Below are positions 1 through 5,480 of a DNA stretch of 5,621 nt, one piece after another; the stretch's first letter is position 1, and every line of letters begins with the position of its first letter. This stretch comes from Actinomycetes bacterium. Its GTDB lineage: Bacteria > Actinomycetota > Acidimicrobiia > Acidimicrobiales > Acidimicrobiaceae. Below the pieces are notes generated by a model. The model searched no databases. It had not been told where the DNA came from and worked only from the letters and a program-made list of their open reading frames with translations. The DNA lies in assembly GCA_021844725.1 (NCBI GenBank), contig JAKBSX010000240.1, positions 1-5,621 of the forward strand. The letters are read 5' to 3'. The position numbers and the translations under genes were made by a program.

Positions 1-120
1 CATTTATTAATTCGAATCGGCTAGACCCTCGCGCTTCTCCGGCACAGTTCTATGGCATGGGGAAAGATGCAAGTATGGTGCAATAGTGCATTAGCTCAAC
101 AGGTTTTTGGTAATCCTAAC

Positions 121-136
121 TCCGAGTAAGCTCGGA
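121..136. repeat. Short perfect inverted repeat (hairpin)
   Basis: TCCGAG and CTCGGA form a perfect 6-bp stem around a four-base loop, TAAG. There is no T run beside it, so it is not an obvious terminator. Its role is unknown. Confidence 0.35.
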
Positions 137-321
137 CTTAAACTGTCATCATTCTAAGGGTTGTTTGTGGCCATAAGGTGTTAAAACAGAGTGCCGCTTA
201 TAGAGATAATATTTGGTCCGTCGTTTGCCTGATTACATTATTCACTTAGGTTGTCAGATCTTATGAACCGGTGACGACCCTGTAGGGTTTGGATATCTGA
301 ATGTATGTAATACTTTCCATG

Positions 322-344
322 TGAGATCCCTAAGGGATGTCTCA
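322..344. repeat. Bulged hairpin
   Basis: TGAGATCCC pairs with GGGA and TCTCA across a three-base TAA loop, with a two-base TG bulge on the 3' side, giving nine base pairs in all. A smaller four-pair hairpin (ACCC TGTA GGGT, 277-288) lies 34 bases to the left. On the plus strand an A-rich stretch follows. No T run marks it as an intrinsic terminator. It is the best folding element in the gene-free left end and would be the core of any RNA encoded there. Confidence 0.4.
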
Positions 345-440
345 AGAAAAGGTTTGGCTATACCGATACGATGGCAGATATGTCCCCGGAGTGGAAACGC
401 CGTTCTAATTTTTGCCACTTTCGCCGAGTAAACTTTCAGG

Positions 441-449
441 TGGAAAAAT
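441..449 (-). terminator. T-run terminator of the restriction-modification locus
   Basis: On the minus strand the sequence ATTTTTCCA begins two bases after the TAA stop of the recognition-subunit gene. A short T run directly after a stop, without a strong hairpin, is the usual form of an archaeal terminator. The same nine bases occur after the 4296-5054 gene (4262-4270), also on the minus strand, which strengthens the reading. Confidence 0.4.
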
Positions 450-451
450 GC

Positions 452-1573
452 TTAATTGTCTGTGAATGTCCCCAATCCGATGGACTTATCTTCTTGTGAC
501 AGCAATTTTTCGGTAATGTCATCTATCTCATTAATTTCATCTTCAAGGATTACCCTTATTTGCGATCTGGCTTTGCCTATGCTTCTGATTGTCTCTTGTT
601 TCATGAGGATGTTCACTGCTTTCTCTTGGCACAAGATACCCAAGCGTGAAAGAGTCATATGGTCTGGATTCTCATGATTAAATCGAGGAATCGGAAACAT
701 CAAAGGTCGCTTATGGATATCTCTTGGTCCAAAACTGCCTCTAGTCTGTAATGGCTTGATTGCCGCATCCATTATTCCTGAGTTGAGAATTGCACTTAAG
801 TAATGCGCCTCAAACTCATTATTGGTCTCGAGTTGATATGTTTTTGATTCAGCTATAAATCCCTTCAACTTCTGCTTGGTATCTCCTACCTGCGTAAAGA
901 ACTCTTGAGATTGATCTACAACGGCAGCAGTAAGATACGTAGCAGAGCCAGAATAGAGGACCTTAAATCCCACACCAAAATGTTGCTTAGTAAGTTTTCT
1001 CCTGAAATCCAGCCAATCGTATAGGCCCAGGTTCTTCTTGCTTGCTACTTTCTTCCACACTGCCTCGACCTTCTCGAGGTATTCAGCAAGCCCCTCGTAT
1101 CCAGATTGTCTAGCCGCATCAGAACCCTTGATCAAAGAAATGTTCTTTCCACTGATCGAAATGGGCAGAACCACGGACTTTACCGATCGCACAACGAATG
1201 GGATCAAGTCTTCACCGAGAGCAGTGGCATAAATGAAATCTGATTCAACACTTGACTGAAGGTCCACTGTATTCCATGGGTGGCGACTCTCCACGCTCTT
1301 GTCAGTCCGCACTAATGGTTTATGATGGTTAAACCCCAAAACAGGATGATTATAGGGACTCACAAACCACAAAGATCGAGGATAGATATCAGCTCCCTTG
1401 TCAAACAAGTGAAGATAAAAGCTTTTGCCGCGAAAATCTTTCGTTAATGTCTCAGGAGAATGATAATAGTCTTTCGTCGATTTGAGGTAATTTCTTGCAA
1501 TTTCAAGAGTTACATTCTTGGAGGGCAAGGTTCCCTTGAATTTTTCTACAGGTATTCCATCGTCTTTGGTCAT
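452..1573 (-). CDS. Type IIG restriction-modification protein, target-recognition/C-terminal part (split from methylase)
   Basis: This 373-residue product matches the C-terminal third of Eco57I/TaqI-like type IIG enzymes: the DNA target-recognition domain and trailing helices. Family-like segments are YDWLDFRRKLTKQ (about 185-197), a strand KVLYSGSATYLTAAVV (204-219), and the stretch EAHYLSAILNSG (255-266) followed by SRGxFG-like TRGSFGPRDIHKRP (277-290) and FPIPRFN (293-299). The tail (about 310-360) is helical and charged, and may form a coiled coil. There is no catalytic methylase or nuclease motif, so alone it should only read DNA sequence. The start is taken at the ATG overlapping the TGA of the upstream methylase gene (ATGA), which suits reinitiation. 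An in-frame ATG at 1597 would add eight residues but has no ribosome site. An in-frame TAA lies four codons before 1597, so this frame cannot extend much further. Either a -1 frameshift broke one long gene or the recognition subunit is genuinely separate. The domain call is firm; activity as a separate protein is inference. Confidence 0.85.
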   Translation of the reverse strand: MTKDDGIPVEKFKGTLPSKNVTLEIARNYLKSTKDYYHSPETLTKDFRGKSFYLHLFDKGADIYPRSLWFVSPYNHPVLGFNHHKPLVRTDKSVESRHPWNTVDLQSSVESDFIYATALGEDLIPFVVRSVKSVVLPISISGKNISLIKGSDAARQSGYEGLAEYLEKVEAVWKKVASKKNLGLYDWLDFRRKLTKQHFGVGFKVLYSGSATYLTAAVVDQSQEFFTQVGDTKQKLKGFIAESKTYQLETNNEFEAHYLSAILNSGIMDAAIKPLQTRGSFGPRDIHKRPLMFPIPRFNHENPDHMTLSRLGILCQEKAVNILMKQETIRSIGKARSQIRVILEDEINEIDDITEKLLSQEDKSIGLGTFTDN

Positions 1574-3627
1574 AGTTTCTTCGCCTTGATCACGCATGCG
1601 GGAACATTAAACAGTGGTTTGACCCCCTCAAGATCTATGAATTCTATTGGTTCAAGCCGTGGCTTATCCCATTCTCTGAATTTTGCATGTTGTTTTGACA
1701 CTAGAACACTTTTTGGCATTATGAAAATAATAGTGCCTTTTTCGTTGAGGTAAAGGGAGGAAACTTTGCGGAAAAAAAGGGTGGCTAGCTCTAAATTGGG
1801 CAGTTGGTTCGACTCGTTCATCTGCAACAAGTCACACTTTTTACTCTCGGTAATAAGAAAATCCCTGTAGCTCTTGTTTTTTATGAAACGCAATGTCAAC
1901 CAGGGGGGGTTTCCGATAACAACATCGAATTTCTTATGACTCAGAGTCACCGGCTTGTAAATGTTACGCAATACAAATGTCCAGATGGAGTTAGCCTTTT
2001 TGTCTATCAGTTCTAGAAGAATTCTGAGATTCTCTGTGAAAACCTCTCTATATATTTTGTCACCCTTTTGCTCCATCAAAGATAACGCGTTCTCAAATGA
2101 GGTAGCGGCAGATTCTTTGTTCAGGCTCCCATTTTCGTAACTCTTTGAATACTCATACATCTTCTGTATGATGAGGTCCAAAACAGAAGGTTTTTCAGCG
2201 AGATCACTTGGGATAATGAAGAAAGCCTTCTCGGATGCTGCGATCCTGTAGACTTTAACATTAAATCTGATCTCAGTAATAAAATCTGGCAGCCTTATAG
2301 AATCACTCAGGTAAACTGGGATGATGATCTCTCCTTGGCGCTCGATCAACAGGTTTCTTAGCGCCAATAGATAGTTAGTTCTAGATATTATCACTGCCAA
2401 GGGATGTATATCTACACCGGCGATGCTGTCGAGAATATGGTTTAATATAAACTGATTTGAAGCTCCCTGTTCTTTGAGTTGAGCAATAATGAGCTTGATT
2501 GAAGTAAACAAAAACGTCCCAGATCCGCACGACGGATCCAGTATAGTGACCTCTGGCTTATCTTTCACAACGTCAGACAAAATATATTCGGCTATCCAGT
2601 CTGGTGTATAATATTCACCTAAGTCGTGACGAACTTCTGGATCCACTAGCTCTTGATACAGCTCCTTGAAGACGTCTTCGTTGAGTTTAGACAAGTCATA
2701 TATTACAAGCTCCCTCAACAATTTGACCACTATATCCGTTACTCTCTCGTATATCTCTTCGTGGAGTATCCAAGTGAAAAAGTCTTCCTCGATAAAATTG
2801 AGTATGCCATATTGTTGAAATGCTTGACCATCAAGAATTTGTCTAATGTCTTCCCTTGCAGGCATTTTTTCACCATATAAGTGCAAATAAACGATGATCT
2901 TTGCAATTGTGGCGAGATATGTGTGCTTAACAAAGAGTTCATCGCTAGTCAAATTATCTCCGTAGGCGACTTCAAGGTATTTTCCCCAATTTTCCAGTTT
3001 AGTTGCAACGGTTGTGCCTCTCAATGAAGAAAGCATCACACTTAACTCATCCTTGACGAATGCAAATGTTGGACTGCCGACTCCAAACCTCTTCTTTAGA
3101 TCCTCTGTCGTTGGTGGTACTCGCTCCGAGGTAAACAGATATGAGTCAAACCACAAATATGTCTTTTCAGCGCTTATCTGTGCCTCTCTTAGATTAAGTG
3201 AATCTATTTCATCGATTTTTTTTATTCTTCCTACGTTATCGAATATCGGCTTGAAGACTTTGAACTTGATGCCATCCGTTGCAATTCCGAGATATCGTGT
3301 GTTCTGTGATTTTTCATGGAGTGCCTGAAAATAAAGAGCCAATTCTCGCATTGCATCATCTATTTCTCTATCGACGTTCACCTTGAATTCAAAAAGAAGA
3401 TTACCAAACACCGCGTCAATCCTGCCTTTGACCATGAGAAGTCTGCTGGCCACTGGAACTTCCATCTTCTCAGAGAAATCCTCAGGAGTTATTCCGAAGA
3501 CCTTTTGTATGAATGAGGCGAAAACGATTTCTTTAGCTGGTTGGTTTCTTGATTTTTCAGTGTCTCTCAAGTAAGCTGGCAAATACTCTTCCAACTTGAT
3601 CAGTTCTGGAATGTCCGTGTTTACCAT
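1570..3627 (-). CDS. Type IIG restriction enzyme: PD-(D/E)XK nuclease plus N6-adenine DNA methyltransferase
   Basis: The 685-residue product should methylate adenine N6 in a specific DNA site using S-adenosylmethionine, and probably cut unmodified DNA. Near the N-terminus, GRIDAVFGNLLFEFK (68-82) has the D-x8-E-x-K spacing of a PD-(D/E)XK nuclease (D71, E80, K82), with a Q at 101. A helical linker follows. The methylase core then shows motif X LGEYYTPDWIAEYIL (336-350), the cofactor loop DPSCGSGTFL (364-373), GVDIHPLAV (404-412), SDSIR (441-445), the catalytic NPPW (573-576) and KGTIIFIMPKSVL (630-642). The chain stops at FNVPACVIKAKKL, where the methyltransferase fold ends and relatives continue into the target-recognition domain. 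That part follows in the overlapping gene 452-1573. The start is placed at ATG 3627 because AAGGAG lies seven bases upstream. A TTG at 3657 would add ten residues but lies before this site. Together the two products come to about 1,058 residues, the usual length of a fused enzyme. The family call is strong; the recognition site and cleavage ability are unknown. Confidence 0.9.
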   Translation of the reverse strand: MVNTDIPELIKLEEYLPAYLRDTEKSRNQPAKEIVFASFIQKVFGITPEDFSEKMEVPVASRLLMVKGRIDAVFGNLLFEFKVNVDREIDDAMRELALYFQALHEKSQNTRYLGIATDGIKFKVFKPIFDNVGRIKKIDEIDSLNLREAQISAEKTYLWFDSYLFTSERVPPTTEDLKKRFGVGSPTFAFVKDELSVMLSSLRGTTVATKLENWGKYLEVAYGDNLTSDELFVKHTYLATIAKIIVYLHLYGEKMPAREDIRQILDGQAFQQYGILNFIEEDFFTWILHEEIYERVTDIVVKLLRELVIYDLSKLNEDVFKELYQELVDPEVRHDLGEYYTPDWIAEYILSDVVKDKPEVTILDPSCGSGTFLFTSIKLIIAQLKEQGASNQFILNHILDSIAGVDIHPLAVIISRTNYLLALRNLLIERQGEIIIPVYLSDSIRLPDFITEIRFNVKVYRIAASEKAFFIIPSDLAEKPSVLDLIIQKMYEYSKSYENGSLNKESAATSFENALSLMEQKGDKIYREVFTENLRILLELIDKKANSIWTFVLRNIYKPVTLSHKKFDVVIGNPPWLTLRFIKNKSYRDFLITESKKCDLLQMNESNQLPNLELATLFFRKVSSLYLNEKGTIIFIMPKSVLVSKQHAKFREWDKPRLEPIEFIDLEGVKPLFNVPACVIKAKKL

Positions 3628-3634
3628 ATCATAG

Positions 3635-3640
3635 CTCCTT
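3635..3640 (-). promoter_or_regulatory. Shine-Dalgarno site deciding the methylase start
   Basis: AAGGAG on the minus strand, complementary to the 3' end of 16S rRNA, ends seven bases before the ATG at 3627. It is the clearest ribosome site in the window and argues for that start over the in-frame ATG at 3645 and TTG at 3657. A weak TATA-like ATCAAATAC lies at 3686-3693, which would fit a leader of some 35 bases; that promoter is only a guess. Confidence 0.65.
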
Positions 3641-3657
3641 GGCATTGTTAATATCAA

Positions 3658-3957
3658 AATATTGTGGTACGCAACGCGAAGGGGGTATTTGATGAGTATC
3701 GCCTCTAACCTGTGTAGAGAAGTGTGTCATATTTGCACAGAATAGAGATTATTCATTGTGCCGCTAAGCAGATTTTATTGCCGCGCTACTTTTCAATAGA
3801 TCATTGTACCTTGTCAATTAGGTCCAATCGCATAATGACGAATCCATTCGCCTTGTAGACCTTGACAAATTAGAAATGCCAGCAATCGCATCTTGCAACA
3901 AATGAAGTCCTAGGCCAAGGTGGGAACATTCCAAGAGAGTCGAGACTAGACAAAACA
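3658..3957. other. Divergent intergenic region between methylase and winged-helix genes
   Basis: These 300 bases separate two genes that are transcribed away from each other. No credible coding frame with a normal start lies here. The frame of the winged-helix gene is open back to a TAG at 3871-3873, but without an ATG. The region contains an imperfect duplicated element (3808-3891), a bulged inverted repeat (3811-3868) and a small hairpin GAATA...TATTC (3740-3754). Both promoters must lie here, but no strong TATA box stands out. Confidence 0.5.
3808..3891. repeat. Imperfect duplicated element and bulged inverted repeat upstream of the winged-helix gene
   Basis: ACCTTGTCAATTAG followed by CAATCGCAT (3808-3833) recurs as ACCTTGACAAATTAG followed by CAATCGCAT (3859-3891), so two blocks repeat in the same order about 50-58 bases apart. 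In addition, TTGTCA-att-AGGTC (3811-3824) can pair with GACCTTGACAA (3858-3868): 11 base pairs with a three-base bulge and a 33-base loop. The element lies 67 bases before the winged-helix gene. It could be a pair of operator sites or a structured leader. What it does is inference. Confidence 0.5.
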
Positions 3958-4242
3958 TTGTTGAAATGTGTGATTCTTGATTGCCTAGTGGCACTGAGGA
4001 ATCAAGGTAAGGGTTCCTGCTCAAGCAATTACATTGTTGAACATGCTGTTTACTTAAAGAACAAGGTAATCAGGGGTGCCAGAGTTACAGAAATTCTGGA
4101 GGATCTCTGTCGTGAAGGGCGAGCTTACTCATCTAGTCTGGCAAATGGGAATAAGGTCTATAGCGTGACTGATGAAGGTATGCAGTTCTTTACACAATGT
4201 GCTGCAGGTGTGCTGACTGCTTGGTTCCCTAAATCCAAGTGA
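3958..4242 (+). CDS. Small winged-helix DNA-binding protein
   Basis: The 94-residue product has the outline of a winged-helix transcription regulator: a first helix CVILDCLVALRNQG (4-17), a second around SNYIVEHAVYLKN (23-35), a probable recognition helix VTEILEDLCREGRA (43-56), then a beta wing with GNKVYSVTDEGMQFF (64-78). The pattern of a helix ending in EG, a wing and VTDEG is common in PadR- and archaeal-type winged-helix proteins, but no named family can be assigned. There is no effector or dimerisation domain apart from a short tail. It has five cysteines (4, 9, 21, 51, 81), many for its size. The start is uncertain. The listed TTG has no clear ribosome site; TTG 3961 and GTG 3970 are alternatives, and the frame is open without ATG back to 3874. 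The gene lies divergent to the restriction-modification locus, so it may control it, in the manner of the controller proteins of other restriction systems, but that is inference from position only. Confidence 0.6.
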   Translation: MLKCVILDCLVALRNQGKGSCSSNYIVEHAVYLKNKVIRGARVTEILEDLCREGRAYSSSLANGNKVYSVTDEGMQFFTQCAAGVLTAWFPKSK

Positions 4243-4243
4243 A

Positions 4244-4294
4244 ACCTGAATAACTTGAACCTGGAAAAATATCAGTTCAGGTAAATGAACAGGT
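4244..4294. terminator. Convergent intergenic repeats with minus-strand T run
   Basis: Between two converging genes, ACCTG occurs twice (4244-4248, 4259-4263) and its complement CAGGT twice (4278-4282, 4290-4294), so several alternative stems can form. The longest is ACCTGAA (4244-4250) with TTCAGGT (4276-4282). On the minus strand the middle reads ATTTTTCCA (4262-4270), the same nine bases as after the methylase locus, and it probably ends the 4296-5054 transcript. No T run serves the plus-strand gene. Confidence 0.4.
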
Positions 4295-4295
4295 G

Positions 4296-5054
4296 CTAGA
4301 CCGTTTCAGTGGTCATCCAAGTAACTCTCAGGCCATGGTCGGTTTCACTAATGAGAACGCAAGTCGAATCCAATTTCCTCAGTCCTTCTGGAGAATCTGC
4401 CCACTTAATGCACTCGGTTTCATAAGCACCTTCGCTAAGTACCAGAAGCAGAGTGAGTTTTGATTTATACTGTGATGCCATCATTTGTGCCGAAAGTTTG
4501 ATTCCTTTCAATTCATTGGCTGTGATTTGGGGACACTTTGATAGCTTCTTAATCAGTGCTATGTTACGCCGTTTCTTTACACAAACATTGAAGTAATCGC
4601 TTTCTGATGCTGACTCGACATTTTCATGGTAAATCACTTTAGATCTTCTCGTAAAAGGCAGAGTGCTAAGGACCAGCTCAGTTAAGACTGAAACTGCGTC
4701 TTGTGAATTTGCGCTAGCCATTTCAATTTTTAGTCTCAACCAGAGTGGATTGAATACATTAAGGAAGTCAGAGAGTCTCATAGATCCCCTCCACGCATAT
4801 AATATCATCAAGGGAGTGGTGAATATGAAAAAGACGCCTGCTATTCCGACAGACAATACAAAACCAAAGTATTCTCCAGAATTCGTCGAATAATGGAAAA
4901 TTGCAAATAATATTGAAATACCAATAACACCAATCAGCCAAATGCCCAGGGCCATTGACCAATAGAGTGCAAAACGGTAGTTGTTCCTAAGTTTGTAAAT
5001 GGACTCTGCGGATGCAAGAACACTTAGAACAGGGGAATCTCCGAGCTTTTCCAT
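4296..5054 (-). CDS. Unrecognised two-helix membrane protein with cytosolic C-terminal domain
   Basis: I do not recognise this 252-residue protein. A short N-terminal segment (1-27) precedes two hydrophobic helices, about 28-53 (FALYWSMALGIWLIGVIGIS region) and 63-88 (FGFVLSVGIAGVFFIFTT region). A soluble stretch of about 160 residues follows, rich in charged residues. RRSK (136-139) and KKRR (160-163) suggest that it lies on the cytoplasmic side. The end of the chain has beta-like segments KLTLLLVLSEGAYE (199-212) and TCVLISETDHGLRVTWM (231-247), as in a small alpha/beta fold. No catalytic motif is evident. The ATG at 5054 has no ribosome site, but GATTAAAGT lies about 28 bases upstream (5078-5086), the right distance for a leaderless archaeal transcript. 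The gene converges with the winged-helix gene and diverges from a small membrane protein gene. It could be a membrane sensor or a defence effector, but nothing seen proves either. Confidence 0.7.
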   Translation of the reverse strand: MEKLGDSPVLSVLASAESIYKLRNNYRFALYWSMALGIWLIGVIGISILFAIFHYSTNSGEYFGFVLSVGIAGVFFIFTTPLMILYAWRGSMRLSDFLNVFNPLWLRLKIEMASANSQDAVSVLTELVLSTLPFTRRSKVIYHENVESASESDYFNVCVKKRRNIALIKKLSKCPQITANELKGIKLSAQMMASQYKSKLTLLLVLSEGAYETECIKWADSPEGLRKLDSTCVLISETDHGLRVTWMTTETV

Positions 5055-5077
5055 GGCAGATGCAATGAACGCAAGTT

Positions 5078-5086
5078 ACTTTAATC
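5078..5086 (-). promoter_or_regulatory. Possible TATA box of the two-helix membrane protein gene
   Basis: GATTAAAGT on the minus strand is centred about 28 bases before ATG 5054. With no ribosome site before that ATG, this spacing fits a leaderless archaeal transcript starting at or near the start codon. The match to a TATA consensus is only moderate. Confidence 0.3.
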
Positions 5087-5089
5087 GTA

Positions 5090-5106
5090 TTGGATCTTTG
5101 ATCCAA
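5090..5106. repeat. Perfect inverted repeat, candidate operator
   Basis: TTGGATC and GATCCAA are perfect 7-bp arms around TTT. The element lies directly upstream of the proposed TATA box of the 4296-5054 gene, within the region shared with the divergent small membrane protein gene. A further GGATC half-site lies at 5113-5117. The position is that of a regulator-binding site, but an RNA hairpin or chance is possible. Confidence 0.45.
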
Positions 5107-5170
5107 ATGTTAGGATCATTTAACCGACTATGCGTCTATTTGATGCTACAACTAGTATAAATTGTCCCAA

Positions 5171-5182
5171 TTAATATAAATA
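5171..5182 (+). promoter_or_regulatory. TATA-like promoter of the small membrane protein gene
   Basis: TTAATATAAATA is an AT-only stretch resembling an archaeal TATA box. It would place transcription start near 5203-5206 and leave a leader of about 30 bases before the start codon. A second AT-rich block (ATTAATATT, 5189-5195 region) and TATAAAT (5155-5161) are alternatives. Confidence 0.4.
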
Positions 5183-5234
5183 TTCAGATTAATATTCTTC
5201 GATGAGACTACAATAGTACCGAGGCTATGTGAAC

Positions 5235-5480
5235 ATGGAATCATTAACGTTGTATCCGATGAGTTTGGCGATTGCAGGCGCGATGTCAGTCTTAATTGTA
5301 CTGATAGTTGTCAGTTTCATATTGAAGGGAAGACCTGTAAGCAAGGAAGAGGTAATGTCTGTATTAGTAATCAGTGGACTGGCTCTGGCGATTGCAATTG
5401 TGTTCAACAACTCTATTCCGTGGATGATAGCAAACGCGGTTGCCGTCCTTGGATTATGGCTTTCAGATGGGCATCGGTGA
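5235..5480 (+). CDS. Small multi-pass membrane protein of unknown function
   Basis: The 81-residue product is mostly hydrophobic. From the ATG at 5235, helices are likely at about 9-30 (LAIAGAMSVLIVLIVVSFIL region), 41-58 (MSVLVISGLALAIAIVF) and 61-76 (PWMIANAVAVLGLWL), joined by a charged loop KGRPVSKEE (31-39). It therefore probably spans the membrane two or three times. No family is recognised. The ATG at 5235 has GAGG (5221-5224) ten bases upstream. An in-frame GTG at 5229 would add two residues but leaves only four bases to GAGG. An ATG at 5227 is followed at once by TGA and cannot encode this protein. The gene is divergent from the two-helix membrane protein gene and shares an AT-rich promoter region with it. 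It could be a small accessory membrane subunit, but no partner is visible. Confidence 0.6.
   Translation: MESLTLYPMSLAIAGAMSVLIVLIVVSFILKGRPVSKEEVMSVLVISGLALAIAIVFNNSIPWMIANAVAVLGLWLSDGHR

Larger units (their letters stand above)
1..451. other. Gene-free region with small hairpins
   Basis: No reading frame of protein-like length with a credible start lies here on either strand. No tRNA or rRNA signature is recognisable. The region contains several short inverted repeats (121-136, 277-288, 322-344), and the frame following the methylase stop stays open for 65 codons without an ATG. It may be old gene debris, an untranslated 3' region or an unrecognised RNA. The sequence alone does not decide between these. 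Confidence 0.5.

Noticed and set aside
1..25. TTCGAAT, similar to a tRNA T loop, near the left edge
   Set aside because: Flanking bases do not form the five-pair T stem, and no acceptor or anticodon arm can be found.
337..408. A 23-codon plus-strand frame beginning MSQEKVWLYRYDG
   Set aside because: It reads like protein but is too short to support, and its start lies inside the bulged hairpin with only a weak GGG before it.
271..450. Resemblance of the left-end region to the start of a group II intron
   Set aside because: There is no GTGYG-type 5' end with a matching domain V stem or intron protein, and the region runs into the methylase locus.
254..451. The recognition-subunit frame stays open for 65 codons after its TAA stop
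   Set aside because: There is no ATG and no family-like motif. The family's C-terminus is already complete before the stop, and such a length can arise by chance.
3628..3657. Longer methylase start at TTG 3657 or ATG 3645
   Set aside because: The AAGGAG site lies inside this extension, seven bases before ATG 3627, so translation more likely starts there.
3818..4024. Minus-strand frame of 68 codons over the start of the winged-helix gene
   Set aside because: Its sequence has no protein-like pattern, and it overlaps both the repeat element and the better-supported winged-helix frame.
5227..5232. ATG TGA start-stop pair just before the small membrane protein gene
   Set aside because: A two-codon frame overlapping GTG 5229 is easily due to chance. 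Nothing else suggests a regulatory upstream frame.
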